Shown in pieces: positions 32,734 through 41,345 of a stretch of 64,000 nt of DNA. Positions within the stretch are counted from its first letter, which is position 1, and the number at the start of each line of letters is the position of its first letter. The stretch lies in the NCBI GenBank assembly GCA_965212505.1, contig OZ243123.1, positions 4,216,001 to 4,280,000 on the forward strand, given 5' to 3'. The position numbers and the translations under genes are program-made. Below the pieces are notes generated by a model. The model saw only the letters and a program-made list of their open reading frames with translations. It was not told the DNA's origin and made no database searches. The DNA comes from JAHEKO01 sp965212505 (GTDB lineage: Bacteria > Acidobacteriota > Thermoanaerobaculia > Multivoradales > JAHEKO01).

Positions 32734-34446
32734 ATGCACCGGAGTCTCAGCTCTCAGGCGGACACGTGTCGACGTGTCCTCGCAATCTTCGCAGCCCTCG
32801 CGATGGCTCTCACCTGCTCGATGGCGAGCAGCGCCAAGCCTCCCGCTCCTCTCACCGCATCCCAGTGGCAAGAGGATCTCGCGTTCCTCCATTCCCGGCT
32901 GGTCGATCTTCACCCGGGCGTCCACGAGCGAGTCGATGCGCAAGACTTCGATCGCAGGATCCAGGACCTGCACGAGCGAATCCCCGACATGACCTCTGAC
33001 GAGGTTCTCGTCGCCTTCAAGGAGATCGTTGCACTGATTCCGGACCAGCACACGGTGGCCACGTCGCAGGACCGCCGAGAGGAGCTCTTCTCCTACTATC
33101 CGGTCCGGCTGGTCGAACTCTCCGACGGCGTATTCGTCCTCGCCGCAGATCGTGCGTACGCCGAACTCGTCGGCCTCCGCGTGGTCAGCTTCGGCGACGC
33201 CCCGATCGACGAAGCCCTCGACCGCTTCGCTACGATCGTCCCGGCGGACAGCGAGATCGCAGTTCAACGCCGACGGGCCCTCGAGATGATGGCGCCACGT
33301 CTCGCCCATGGTCTCGGCCTGACGCCGGACCGACGGTTCGTGACGATCTCGGTCGAGACGAGCGACGGCTCCAAGCTGACTCGCCGCGTCGAGGCGGTCA
33401 CCGCCGCACGAACCACCAGCTGGTACAAACACAGCTTCGGCGTACCGACCTCGGACTTCGTCACCCTCTTCGACGACGCCCAGCGCCCCCTGCCGATCTC
33501 CCTGACTCGGCCCGGAAGCATTCGTGGTCCACGAGACCCGTACTACTTCGTGCACCTCGAAGAGGCCCGCACCTTCTATCTCCGCATGAATCTCATGCGT
33601 GACGCCGAGCACGAGACGCTCTCCGCCTTCCTGGCACGCATGTGGGCGGAGGTTGACGAGATCGGGCCAGAGCGTTTTGTGCTCGACCTGCGTTTCAACG
33701 AAGGCGGCAACAACTTTCTCGTCCAGCCGCTGGTTCACGGGCTGATCCGACGGCCCGAGCTGAACGGCAGGGTCTTCGTTCTCATCGGCCGCAACACCTT
33801 CAGCGCCGCGGTCTCCACGGCTGCGATGCTCGAGCGGGAGATCGAGCCGGTCTTCATCGGCGAGCCGACCGGGCAGCGACCGAACCACTACAGCGATACG
33901 CGCGCGATCGTCGCGCCCCACAGTCGCTTCAAGGTCGAAGTCTCTCGCTACCAATGGATGTTCATCGCCCCCTGGGACCGTCGCCTGTACATCGCTCCGC
34001 ACGTGCCCGTTCTCGAGTCGTCGGCCGACCTACTCGCCGGCCGCGACCGAGCACTCGAGGTCGCATTGGAGATCGACGGGTTCCAAGGTGTGCAGGAGGT
34101 GCTGAGCGAAGCGCTGGACGAAGGAGACCGAAAGCGCGCGATCGCGGCCTACCGGGAGCACAAGAGCCGATTCCCCGACGTCTGGTCGGACACCGAGCGA
34201 ACACTCAACCGACTCGGCTACCAGCTCCTGCGCGACAAGCGAGTCGAGGATGCTCTGATCGTCTTCGAGCTGAACGCCGAGACGTATCCAGATCGCCCGA
34301 ACACCTGGGACAGCCTCGGCGAGGCGCACCTGAAGGCGGGGAATCGAGAGAGGGCCCGCTCGATGTACTCCAAGGTTCTCGAGCTCGATCCCGACAACGA
34401 CCACGTACGAGAAGTGGTCGAGAAGATCGATACCGGCAGTTCGTGA
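32734..34446 (+). CDS. Exported S41-peptidase-like protein with C-terminal TPRs
   Basis: 570 aa with CAGGAGACGG before the ATG and a signal peptide about 1-33. Residues about 40-420 resemble tail-specific (S41) proteases: DLRFNEGGNNFLVQPL and FVLIGRNTFSAAVSTAAMLE, in which the Ser of TFSAA is the nucleophile; EPTGQRPNHYSD follows. No PDZ domain is obvious. Residues about 440-565 form TPR-like helical hairpins (LNRLGYQLLRDKRVEDALIVFELNAETYPDRPNTWDSLGEAHLKAGNRERA). Exported S41-TPR proteins of this kind are common in Acidobacteriota and Bacteroidota. Likely a periplasmic peptidase; the substrate is unknown. Confidence 0.85.
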   Translation: MHRSLSSQADTCRRVLAIFAALAMALTCSMASSAKPPAPLTASQWQEDLAFLHSRLVDLHPGVHERVDAQDFDRRIQDLHERIPDMTSDEVLVAFKEIVALIPDQHTVATSQDRREELFSYYPVRLVELSDGVFVLAADRAYAELVGLRVVSFGDAPIDEALDRFATIVPADSEIAVQRRRALEMMAPRLAHGLGLTPDRRFVTISVETSDGSKLTRRVEAVTAARTTSWYKHSFGVPTSDFVTLFDDAQRPLPISLTRPGSIRGPRDPYYFVHLEEARTFYLRMNLMRDAEHETLSAFLARMWAEVDEIGPERFVLDLRFNEGGNNFLVQPLVHGLIRRPELNGRVFVLIGRNTFSAAVSTAAMLEREIEPVFIGEPTGQRPNHYSDTRAIVAPHSRFKVEVSRYQWMFIAPWDRRLYIAPHVPVLESSADLLAGRDRALEVALEIDGFQGVQEVLSEALDEGDRKRAIAAYREHKSRFPDVWSDTERTLNRLGYQLLRDKRVEDALIVFELNAETYPDRPNTWDSLGEAHLKAGNRERARSMYSKVLELDPDNDHVREVVEKIDTGSS

Positions 34447-34809
34447 CGCACTCGAGCGCGGCGAGCAACAGCGGTCTGCTCGTCGACCAGGGCGAGCCCC
34501 GACAAGACGTCGACTGCGATTCCGGCTCCTTCGAGTTCGATGTGACTCCGCCCGTCGCTTCGAGCGCCGAGGGCTTCGCGTCGGCGAGAATGACCGGCTG
34601 ATTCAAACGACCGGAACAGGGCATCGACTCAGGCCGACTCACGGGACTGTCGTTCCCAGGCTTGGCGATCGAGCCCGAGAACCGAGTGCAGCGGTGGGTC
34701 TACGAACTCCCCTCGACCGCGGGCCTCACCGACACGCGGCTCGCACCTGCGATACTCGTGGGGAGCGACAGAGGCCGACAGTTTCACCATCACCGGAGGA
34801 TCGCGGAAC
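34447..34809. other. Gap of 363 bp without a supported gene
   Basis: Short open frames on both strands here have no recognisable similarity and no ribosome-binding sites. GGAGG at its right end belongs to the gluzincin gene. Nothing else is seen. Confidence 0.5.
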
Positions 34810-35955
34810 ATGACCTATCTGCTCGCTCTCTGTCTGCTTCCCACGCTCGCCCTCAGTGATGAGGCCGCGTCATCCACTCACCCTCTGGCCGGCGTCGCCG
34901 AGAGTCTGGTTCGCGCCTACCATGCGGGTGGGACAGGCACCCTCGAACCGCACTTCGCCTCGAGCTTTCGATTCCGCGACTCGAGCTCCGAGAGAGAACT
35001 CGACCTCGTTGGGTTCTTTGACCGCGTCGAGCGGCGCGCCGCCGCGCAGAGCGAGCTCGAGATCGAGTGGGTCGGGCTCAGCGGCGAGCTGGTCGACGTC
35101 CGCGGCACCCACCGATCGACCGACGCCGAGGAGGAGCAACAGGAGCTGCAGTTCTCGATCGAGCTGCGGTTCGACACCGATGGGCAGGTGGTCAGCTGGG
35201 TCGACGACTTTCGCCGTCGACTTCGAAAGCCGGCGCTCGGCGACAGAGAGTTGCAGACCGATCACTTTCGCTTCGTCTACTTCGAGTCGGAGTTCTCGAC
35301 CGAGGAGGCGAACCGACTCGGCCGAACCTTCGAGACCTGGTACGAGCGAACGCGCGAGTACCTCGGCCGCTCGTTCCAGAACGGCTATCGCCTTGACGTC
35401 AACGTGGCCGGTGCACATAGCAGTCCGTACGCGACCGACCCCGGGCCTCACGCCTTCATTCTCGTCTCGACCCGCTCGGCGAAGCGCGAGTACGGCTTCT
35501 CGCTCGTCCACGAGCTCACCCACAACCTGATGGGCTTGAGCTGGCTCTGCGAGAACGAGCACCAACGCAACGACATCGAAACTCCTGCAGGCAATCGTCT
35601 CTTCGATGAAGGCTTCGCGGTCTTCGTCGAGGAGGAGCTCACCGGAGAGGCGCCTCGAGTCTGGCCCAACTTCAGTGAGGAGACGCACGCCGCCTACTGG
35701 CGGCTACGAGTCGAGGAAGGCGAACCCATCTGGCCACCACTCGAGGCCGAGATCCATCGCGAGCACGGAAATCGGCGTCTCGGATACCTGGCTCAGGCAT
35801 CCTTCTGCAAGCACCTCGTCGAAACGTACGGCCTCGAGAAGTTTGTCCAACTCTTCGCGGCGCATCCGGACTCGGCGCCGCAAATCTACGGCAGGAGCCT
35901 CGACGAGCTGACCGTCGAGTGGCGAGAAGCGCTGGTGAGCCGCTTCGGCGAGTGA
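34810..35955 (+). CDS. Exported gluzincin metalloprotease-like protein with N-terminal NTF2-like domain
   Basis: 381 aa with GGAGG before the ATG and a signal peptide about 1-16. Residues about 24-138 look like a SnoaL/NTF2-like domain (VRAYHAGGTGTLEPHFASSFRFRD and VRGTHRSTDAEEEQQELQF). Residues about 148-381 form the peptidase: zinc ligands His234 and His238 with Glu235 in SLVHELTHNLM, and Glu267 in RLFDEGFAVFVEEEL as third ligand, the gluzincin pattern. The family resembles M1-like minimal peptidases found in basal phyla. Probably a periplasmic or secreted protease. Confidence 0.8.
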   Translation: MTYLLALCLLPTLALSDEAASSTHPLAGVAESLVRAYHAGGTGTLEPHFASSFRFRDSSSERELDLVGFFDRVERRAAAQSELEIEWVGLSGELVDVRGTHRSTDAEEEQQELQFSIELRFDTDGQVVSWVDDFRRRLRKPALGDRELQTDHFRFVYFESEFSTEEANRLGRTFETWYERTREYLGRSFQNGYRLDVNVAGAHSSPYATDPGPHAFILVSTRSAKREYGFSLVHELTHNLMGLSWLCENEHQRNDIETPAGNRLFDEGFAVFVEEELTGEAPRVWPNFSEETHAAYWRLRVEEGEPIWPPLEAEIHREHGNRRLGYLAQASFCKHLVETYGLEKFVQLFAAHPDSAPQIYGRSLDELTVEWREALVSRFGE

Positions 35956-35977
35956 GCCGGTGCGCGGCGGAGATCGT

Positions 35978-36097
35978 CTACGCGCAACCAAGCTTTTCTT
36001 CGAGCTCGATTCTTTTCGCACGAAGGTGCCACTCCACGAGCACCTGGCGCTCGTTGCTTTCGACCACCGACTCGGCGGCCGTTGGGCTCTTCGTCTT
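35978..36097 (-). other. In-frame 39-codon open extension after the MtfA-like stop codon
   Basis: Directly after the TAG (36098-36100) that ends the MtfA-SEC-C gene, the same frame stays open for 39 codons and includes EWHLRAKRIELEEKL, a helix-like stretch, before TAG at 35978. A GTG at 36067 could start a mini-ORF, but no Shine-Dalgarno is visible. It may be a decayed C-terminal tail or chance. Confidence 0.25.
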
Positions 36098-37144
36098 CTA
36101 GCCGGCCTCGGCCCGGGCGCGCGGTAGACAACAGCGCTTGTACTTCTTGCCACTCCCGCAGAGACATGGCGAGTTGCGGCCGAAGGTCGGGCGCCCTCGC
36201 TTCCGTTCGCGGGCGAGAGCGGCCACCCGCTCGTGGAGTCTCTGGTTGAAGACCTTGGACAGGGTCTCGTAGAGCACCGGATGCTTGCGCTGCATCACCC
36301 CGGGACGCTCGAAGAAGTACTCGGTCGCCACGGCAAAGAACTCCGCCTCGTTGGTCAGGGCGTAGTCGTCGATGTCGGAGTCGCCACGCCGTATCTCCTC
36401 CATCTTGCGACGAACGAGCTCGATCCACGGACCGATGCTCTGACGATCGAGGCCCACCTCGGGCAGCCCATCGATCGTGCCGTCAGACTTGTCGACGAGG
36501 TGCGCGAACTCGTGCAGGCCGACGTTGCGCTTGTCGGCGGAGTTGCGGAAGCCGTGATGCAGATCGGGCTTCGCGAGGATCATCATCCGGTTCATCGCCC
36601 CGGTTCCGACCATGCCGAGAGTGTGGTGGCGCTGACCGTCGCCGAAGGCGAAGTCGTCGCTGAAGCGCGTGGGATAGATCAGGACCTCGCTGATCTGGTT
36701 CCACTCCCAATCCGGGAAGCCGAAGATCGGAATCACCGCGCTGACGGCCGCCAGCACACGGGTCGTCTCGTCGAGCTGCATGTTTACCCCGGTGATCAAC
36801 TTCTCGCCCAAGAAGACCTGTAGCTCGCGACGAAAACGGAGTTGTTCCACCGGATCGAGCGCGCGATAGAAGATCACCTCGCGCTCGAGCACCTCCAGCC
36901 ATTTCAACGGAAACGGCTGGGCGAGAATCTCGCGACGGCGTCGGAGCTTGCGCGTCAGGAGTTCGTAGAGACCGCCGGAAGCCAGCGCGGCCGCCGGTAG
37001 CGTGATCGCCAACGGCTTGCCGGATGAGCGCAACGCGAAGGCCAGAACGACCAGTACGACCAGGGCCACGACCGCAGACGCGACAGCCGTGCGAAAGACC
37101 CGAGCCTCCCACTTCGTGTGTAGCCGGCGGACGGATTCGGCCAT
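36098..37144 (-). CDS. MtfA-like zinc peptidase fused to a SEC-C motif
   Basis: 348 aa from ATG 37144. A membrane segment of two helices (FRTAVASAVVALVVLVVLAFAL and ITLPAAALASGGLYELL) precedes the MtfA-type peptidase at residues about 85-300: FPLKWLEVLEREVIFYRAL, PIFGFPDWEWNQISEVLIYP and the zinc site His211-Glu-Phe-Ala-His215 in GLHEFAHLVDKSDG. MtfA binds the Mlc repressor in enterobacteria and has aminopeptidase activity. The end carries NSPCLCGSGKKYKRCC, a SEC-C zinc motif like that at the SecA C-terminus. Membrane helices and SEC-C together make this an unusual MtfA. Confidence 0.85.
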   Translation of the reverse strand: MAESVRRLHTKWEARVFRTAVASAVVALVVLVVLAFALRSSGKPLAITLPAAALASGGLYELLTRKLRRRREILAQPFPLKWLEVLEREVIFYRALDPVEQLRFRRELQVFLGEKLITGVNMQLDETTRVLAAVSAVIPIFGFPDWEWNQISEVLIYPTRFSDDFAFGDGQRHHTLGMVGTGAMNRMMILAKPDLHHGFRNSADKRNVGLHEFAHLVDKSDGTIDGLPEVGLDRQSIGPWIELVRRKMEEIRRGDSDIDDYALTNEAEFFAVATEYFFERPGVMQRKHPVLYETLSKVFNQRLHERVAALARERKRGRPTFGRNSPCLCGSGKKYKRCCLPRARAEAG

Positions 37145-37201
37145 CGACAGATCGTACCTGGAGGCGACTCGGATCGGTCCGAAATCGAGTGCAATCGCGT
37201 T

Positions 37202-37255
37202 ATCGAGAATCCTCGATGAGTGATTGCGCGTTCGCAGGATCCCTGCGAGTATCCT
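37202..37255 (+). promoter_or_regulatory. Two dyads and a -10 box upstream of the di-heme protein gene
   Basis: ATCGAG at 37202-37207 and CTCGAT at 37212-37217 form a 6-bp dyad. TCGCAGG at 37232-37238 and CCTGCGA at 37242-37248 form a 7-bp dyad with a 3-bp centre. A TATCCT box follows at 37250-37255, so the second dyad would overlap the promoter spacer. Candidate operators for either the di-heme gene or the divergent MtfA-like gene. Confidence 0.4.
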
Positions 37256-37283
37256 AAAACCTAGATAACCAGGGGGTGTTGCG

Positions 37284-39335
37284 ATGCGTGCCACGAAGGC
37301 GCTGGTTCTACTGACTCTTCTTGCTGTTGGCCTGCTCTGGATTGCCGGCCTGATCGATTCACCCAGCGAAGCGAACGCCGCAACCGTGACGAGCGCCAAG
37401 GCGCGCTCGTACGATTTCCGCGCCGAGCGTCTCGCCGATCGCTACGACCGTTGGAAGCGCGCAGCACACGCCGACCCGGCTCGCTACGAGGTCACGATTC
37501 CCCTGGCGTGGTTCCCCGGCGTCTCCTCCGAGCGCTCGCAGGCACGGGGTCTGGCATTCGTCGACATGAACGCCGGCACCGTCAGCGTCGAGCTCGGCGG
37601 TATGGACCTTCCGAGCCTGACCGACGTCTGGCTGGTCGACAACCGACCCGGCCCGGGCGCGACCGCGATGCCCGACGAGAACGACGCCACCCGCCGCATC
37701 GGCAGCCTTCGAGTCGATGAGGCCGGCGTCGGGACCCTTCGCACCCACCTCGGACCGACAACCTTCCGCAACTTCGACGTCGACCGCGTGGTGATCGCAC
37801 GCCGAGGCGAAGGCCCGATCCGAGGAGGCGTGCTCTACGGTGCGCCGACGATGTTCGAGCGCCTTCACCGGGTGAGCTGGCGGGTGCAGCAGGGCCTCGC
37901 CCCGGTGGCGGGTGACGAGAGCTCGCGCCAAGGCATGCTGAGCCGATTCGCGGCCGACTCGGCCTCCGCCTCCGAAGATGCGCTCGAGCTCCTGGGCGCC
38001 CTGGTCGACGAAGGGGAGGACCTCTTCAACAACGAAACGTTTGACGGCAACGGCCGCACCTGCGCCACCTGCCACCCCGCGATCAACAACTTCACCCTCG
38101 ACAAAGAGTTCATCGCCAGCCTGCCGCCGGACGACCCACTCTTCGTCGCCGAGGTCATTCCCGACCTCAACCACGAGCTGAACGGCGGCCTCTTCTTCGA
38201 GAACCCGGTACTCATGCGCGAGTTCGGGCTGATTGTCGAGAACGTCGACGGCTTCGACGACCTGGCCAACAAGTTCGTCATGCGCTCCGTGAACCATCTG
38301 TTCGCGCTGGCGCTCACGATCGAGCCGAGCGAGACCAACCAGTGCGAGACCATCCCGCCGCTCCACCGCGTCGGATGGAGTGGAGACGGAGCCTCCGGCA
38401 GCGGCAACCTCCGCGAGTTCTCGATCGACGCGGTCATTCAGCACACCCCGTTGACGCTCAACCGGATCGACGGAGTCGACTTCCGGCTGCCGACCGACGA
38501 GGAGCTCGACGCCCTCGAGGCGTTCCAGCTCACCCTGGGGCGGACCGAGGACATCGATCTCCGCCGGATGGAGTTCGTCTCCACCAGCGTCTCCAGAGGC
38601 CGCGACGTCTTCGTTCAGGCGAACCTGGGCCGATGCAACGGCTGCCACGGCAACGCGGGCGCTATGCGCATCGACCCGCTGACACCAAACCTCAGGAACC
38701 ACAACTTCGACATTGGCATCGGCCAGGTGGAGCACCCGGCCGCAGTCCTCGGCGAGCCCATGCCGTTCGACGACGGCTTCTCGCCACACCCCGATCTGCC
38801 GCGCTGCCGAGTCACGTTCAGCACTCCGTCGCTGATCGAGGCCGCCGACACCGCACCCTTCGAGCACAACAACGTCTTTGCAACGCTCGAGGAGGCGATC
38901 GGTCACTACAGCACGGAGGAGTTCAACGAGGGCTCCACTGCGGGCCAGCGAATGGTAAACACACCCGCCGGCCCGATCGATCTCTCGGAAGAGCAGGTCA
39001 GCCAGATCGGCTCGATGCTGCGTGTGCTGAACTCACTCCACAATATCGACGAAGTCACGAAGTGCGACACGCGAGCCATCTCGATGGCCGATCTAGGTGA
39101 GTCGGCGGACCTTCTGCGGATCTGCGCGGCCGATAACCAGGACGCCATCGATGTTCTCTCCGAAGGGCCGGTCGCACCGATCCACCCCTCCGCGATCAAC
39201 CACCTGAGGGCGAGCCTGCAATTGCAGAAGGACGCCGCACGGGCCGCAACGACCGAAGATCGCGACGCCGCCCTGAACGCGGCCGTCGCGGAGATGGTCC
39301 TCGCTCGAGCGGAGATGGTCATCGACGAGCCCTAG
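37284..39335 (+). CDS. Large exported di-heme c-type cytochrome, peroxidase-like
   Basis: 683 aa with AGGGGG before the ATG. Signal or anchor helix about 5-24 (ALVLLTLLAVGLLWIAGLI). Residues about 60-175 form a beta domain (FVDMNAGTVSVELGGMDLP, VWLVDNRPGPGA). Two heme motifs: Cys260-x2-Cys263-His264 in RTCATCHPAIN and Cys451-x2-Cys454-His455 in GRCNGCHGNAG. The spacing of about 190 residues is that of bacterial cytochrome c peroxidases and MauG-like enzymes, and HVFATL-like segments follow. It should take part in periplasmic electron transfer or peroxide reduction. The extra N-terminal domain roughly doubles the usual MauG length. Confidence 0.85.
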   Translation: MRATKALVLLTLLAVGLLWIAGLIDSPSEANAATVTSAKARSYDFRAERLADRYDRWKRAAHADPARYEVTIPLAWFPGVSSERSQARGLAFVDMNAGTVSVELGGMDLPSLTDVWLVDNRPGPGATAMPDENDATRRIGSLRVDEAGVGTLRTHLGPTTFRNFDVDRVVIARRGEGPIRGGVLYGAPTMFERLHRVSWRVQQGLAPVAGDESSRQGMLSRFAADSASASEDALELLGALVDEGEDLFNNETFDGNGRTCATCHPAINNFTLDKEFIASLPPDDPLFVAEVIPDLNHELNGGLFFENPVLMREFGLIVENVDGFDDLANKFVMRSVNHLFALALTIEPSETNQCETIPPLHRVGWSGDGASGSGNLREFSIDAVIQHTPLTLNRIDGVDFRLPTDEELDALEAFQLTLGRTEDIDLRRMEFVSTSVSRGRDVFVQANLGRCNGCHGNAGAMRIDPLTPNLRNHNFDIGIGQVEHPAAVLGEPMPFDDGFSPHPDLPRCRVTFSTPSLIEAADTAPFEHNNVFATLEEAIGHYSTEEFNEGSTAGQRMVNTPAGPIDLSEEQVSQIGSMLRVLNSLHNIDEVTKCDTRAISMADLGESADLLRICAADNQDAIDVLSEGPVAPIHPSAINHLRASLQLQKDAARAATTEDRDAALNAAVAEMVLARAEMVIDEP

Positions 39336-39344
39336 GGTCGGATT

Positions 39345-39374
39345 CTCGGGCTGAACGAGCGAGTTCAGCCCGAG
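39345..39374 (+). terminator. Strong hairpin after the di-heme gene
   Basis: CTCGGGCTGAAC at 39345-39356 and GTTCAGCCCGAG at 39363-39374 form a perfect 12-bp stem with a 6-nt loop. No T-run follows, so it is either a weak terminator, an mRNA-stabilising hairpin or an operator for the downstream VOC gene. Confidence 0.55.
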
Positions 39375-39444
39375 TTCAGTTCCGGGTCAGCCTCTTCGGG
39401 CGGCTCACGGCCTAACCTCGGTCGAAACAAACCGAGGAGAGGCC

Positions 39445-39975
39445 ATGTGGAAAAGAACCGTAGAGTCGATCGAGCGCGCCCTGGAACTATTCGAGCGAGG
39501 CCGTATCTCGCGCAGAGAGGCGGCCCGCGTGCTGGCAGGTACCGCTGGAGCCGCGGCTCTCGCAGCAAGAGAGCCCTTGCACGCCGAGACCACAGGTGAC
39601 GCTCCCCTCTTCCAGACCACGGAGCTCAACCACGTTGCGCTCCGAGTCCAGGACCTCGATCGCTCCGAAGCCTTCTACCGCGACACCCTCGGACTCGCAA
39701 CCCTCCGCCGGCTGCAATCCGTCCGCTTCATGGCGTGTGGGCCGCACTTTGTCGCTCTGTTCCGAGGACAGACACCACGACTCGACCACCTCGGCTTCTC
39801 CTGGCCCGACTACGACCAGGCGGAGGCAGCGCGCCGTCTGGAAGGGGCGGGGCTCGAGCCGAGACTCGAGGAGAATCGAACCTACTTCGACGATCCGGAC
39901 GGCCATCGGTTGCAGCTCTCCTGGAACCAAGACTGGCCGGGCAGCTCTCCCCGTCCGAACCCCAACTCGCGTTGA
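39445..39975 (+). CDS. VOC-family protein, probably exported by Tat
   Basis: 176 aa with GAGGAGAGG before the ATG. The N-terminus has the helix VESIERALELFERGRISRREAARVLAGTAG; SRREAARVLAG resembles a Tat twin-arginine motif followed by an Ala-rich stretch, so export is likely. The VOC module is LNHVALRVQDLDRSEAFYRDTLGLATL to FDDPDGHRLQLSW, with His and Glu/Asp candidate metal ligands in NHVALRV, LDHLGFSWPD and LQLSW. Glyoxalase/dioxygenase superfamily; substrate unknown. It is convergent with the winged-helix regulator, only 4 bp away. Confidence 0.75.
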   Translation: MWKRTVESIERALELFERGRISRREAARVLAGTAGAAALAAREPLHAETTGDAPLFQTTELNHVALRVQDLDRSEAFYRDTLGLATLRRLQSVRFMACGPHFVALFRGQTPRLDHLGFSWPDYDQAEAARRLEGAGLEPRLEENRTYFDDPDGHRLQLSWNQDWPGSSPRPNPNSR

Positions 39976-39979
39976 GCGG

Positions 39980-40867
39980 CTAGGCGGCGGCTACCGCCTG
40001 CTCGAGGAACGAGGCGACCGTCTCTGCCACCTGCGACCGAAGTCGGTAGACGTTGCCTCGGGGCGCGGTGAACGTCCGAGCCCAGATCGGCTCGAGTCGA
40101 GCGGGTTCGAGCAGGCGAACCGTCAGAAGGATCTGCTCACCCTCCTCGCGGAGCCGGCCCGTCAGGACAACGTCGGAATCCGCAGCCGAGACCGAGCTCG
40201 TGCTCGCGATGGCCTTGGCGGCCAGGCGGAGTCGATCGACATTCCAGAGCGCTCCGACGACATCCTCACGGACCACGTGCACCAGTTCGCCCAGCTCTTC
40301 TCCGTCGCCATCGGCCAGGAAGCCCGTAACCGCTATCCGCACGGTGAGCTCGTCGGCGCACTCCAGTGAGACGCCCACGTCAGCCGATGGGCCGCTCCCG
40401 GCCGTAGGGCCAGAGGACCTCTCGAAAACCAGCACGCCCACGACCGCAAGAACGGCGATCAGTCCACTCGCCGCGAGTCCAACCGTGGACCCGCCTCGGC
40501 GAGGCTCCACCAACTCAGGAGCGTTGCTCGAAGTGCCTCTCTCCCTCCTGACTGCGGCGATGAACCGATAGCCACGCCCGGGCACCGTCTCGATGAACTC
40601 CGGCTCCTCCACGGAGTCGCCGAGCGCGTCGCGCACCTTACGCATCGCCGTGTTGAGGCCACTCTCGGCGTCGACGAACGTCTCTGCACCCCAGAGGGAC
40701 TCGGCCAGCTCCTCTCTTCGCACGAGACGATCGGCGTTCTGGACCAGGTGGATCAAGGCGGTGAGCGGCAGATCCTGAATCTCGACGGACTCACCGCGCA
40801 CGAAGAGTCGACGGCCTTCGACCTCCAGAAGGAAGCCGCCAAAGCGAAGAACGAACTCTCTAGACAT
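39980..40867 (-). CDS. Membrane-bound winged-helix regulator (CadC type)
   Basis: 295 aa. Residues about 1-110 form an OmpR-like winged helix without a receiver domain: RLFVRGESVEIQDLPLTALIHLVQNADRLVRREELAESLWG, and RDALGDSVEEPEFIETVPGRGYRFIA is the wing. A single membrane helix (STVGLAASGLIAVLAVVGVLVF, about 127-148) follows, and the periplasmic part resembles TolB-like FlgO domains (LTVRIAVTGFLADGDGEELGELVHVVREDVVGAL). One-component signal transduction across the membrane, common in Acidobacteriota. It is divergent from the gene at 40902 with a 34-bp gap. Confidence 0.85.
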   Translation of the reverse strand: MSREFVLRFGGFLLEVEGRRLFVRGESVEIQDLPLTALIHLVQNADRLVRREELAESLWGAETFVDAESGLNTAMRKVRDALGDSVEEPEFIETVPGRGYRFIAAVRRERGTSSNAPELVEPRRGGSTVGLAASGLIAVLAVVGVLVFERSSGPTAGSGPSADVGVSLECADELTVRIAVTGFLADGDGEELGELVHVVREDVVGALWNVDRLRLAAKAIASTSSVSAADSDVVLTGRLREEGEQILLTVRLLEPARLEPIWARTFTAPRGNVYRLRSQVAETVASFLEQAVAAA

Positions 40868-40901
40868 TGTTCTGAAGTACGGCGGAAGCGGTTGCAGGGT
40901 T

Positions 40902-41345
40902 GTGTCAGCTACGATCTGCAGAGACCACGACTCCAGCGACCGACCTTCGACCTTGCTCGACTACCTCTCACAGATTGCGGCACGACCCTGGATGGGCGTC
41001 TACCTCCGGGTCTTGGCCGTGGCGATGGGCTACGGGGCGATTGTTCACTTCGCGAACATCGCCGGTTTCGGCGAGAAGCCGTGGTTGGAGGGACCGCTCT
41101 CCTGGCGGATCGGAGATCTTGTCTACGGCCCGCTAAACATCGCAACCGCGACGGCGCTGTGGGTACGTTCGCCCTGGGGTCTCGTACTCTTCCTCCTCGC
41201 GATCGCTTCGCAGTTCGTCATCTACACGGTCTTTATCGACTACTTTGCAATAACTCCACAGCATCGCAAGACCATCCACGGGCTGCTGGGCAGCGAGGCG
41301 CTCCTCGTCGTCGGCCTGGTGGTGGTCTGGCTTCTCAAGCGCTGA
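40902..41345 (+). CDS. Small membrane protein of unknown function
   Basis: 147 aa from GTG 40902; ATG or TTG starts inside the first 30 codons are possible. Four hydrophobic segments are visible: VYLRVLAVAMGYGAIVHFANIAG, LVYGPLNIATATALWV, GLVLFLLAIASQFVIYTVFIDYF and ALLVVGLVVVWLLK. The pattern of HFANIAGFGEKPWLE between helices 1 and 2 resembles DUF6163-like small membrane proteins. No function. It is divergent from the membrane winged-helix regulator and may be regulated by it. Confidence 0.65.
   Translation: MSATICRDHDSSDRPSTLLDYLSQIAARPWMGVYLRVLAVAMGYGAIVHFANIAGFGEKPWLEGPLSWRIGDLVYGPLNIATATALWVRSPWGLVLFLLAIASQFVIYTVFIDYFAITPQHRKTIHGLLGSEALLVVGLVVVWLLKR

Noticed and set aside
32503..34002. 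A 499-codon minus-strand open frame opposite the S41-TPR gene
   Set aside because: Shadow of the plus-strand gene, whose S41 and TPR motifs are clear; no domain or Shine-Dalgarno on the minus strand.
37359..38906. A 515-codon minus-strand frame opposite the di-heme gene
   Set aside because: The plus strand has both CxxCH motifs and a signal peptide; the minus frame has only Val/Glu/Arg-rich shadow sequence.
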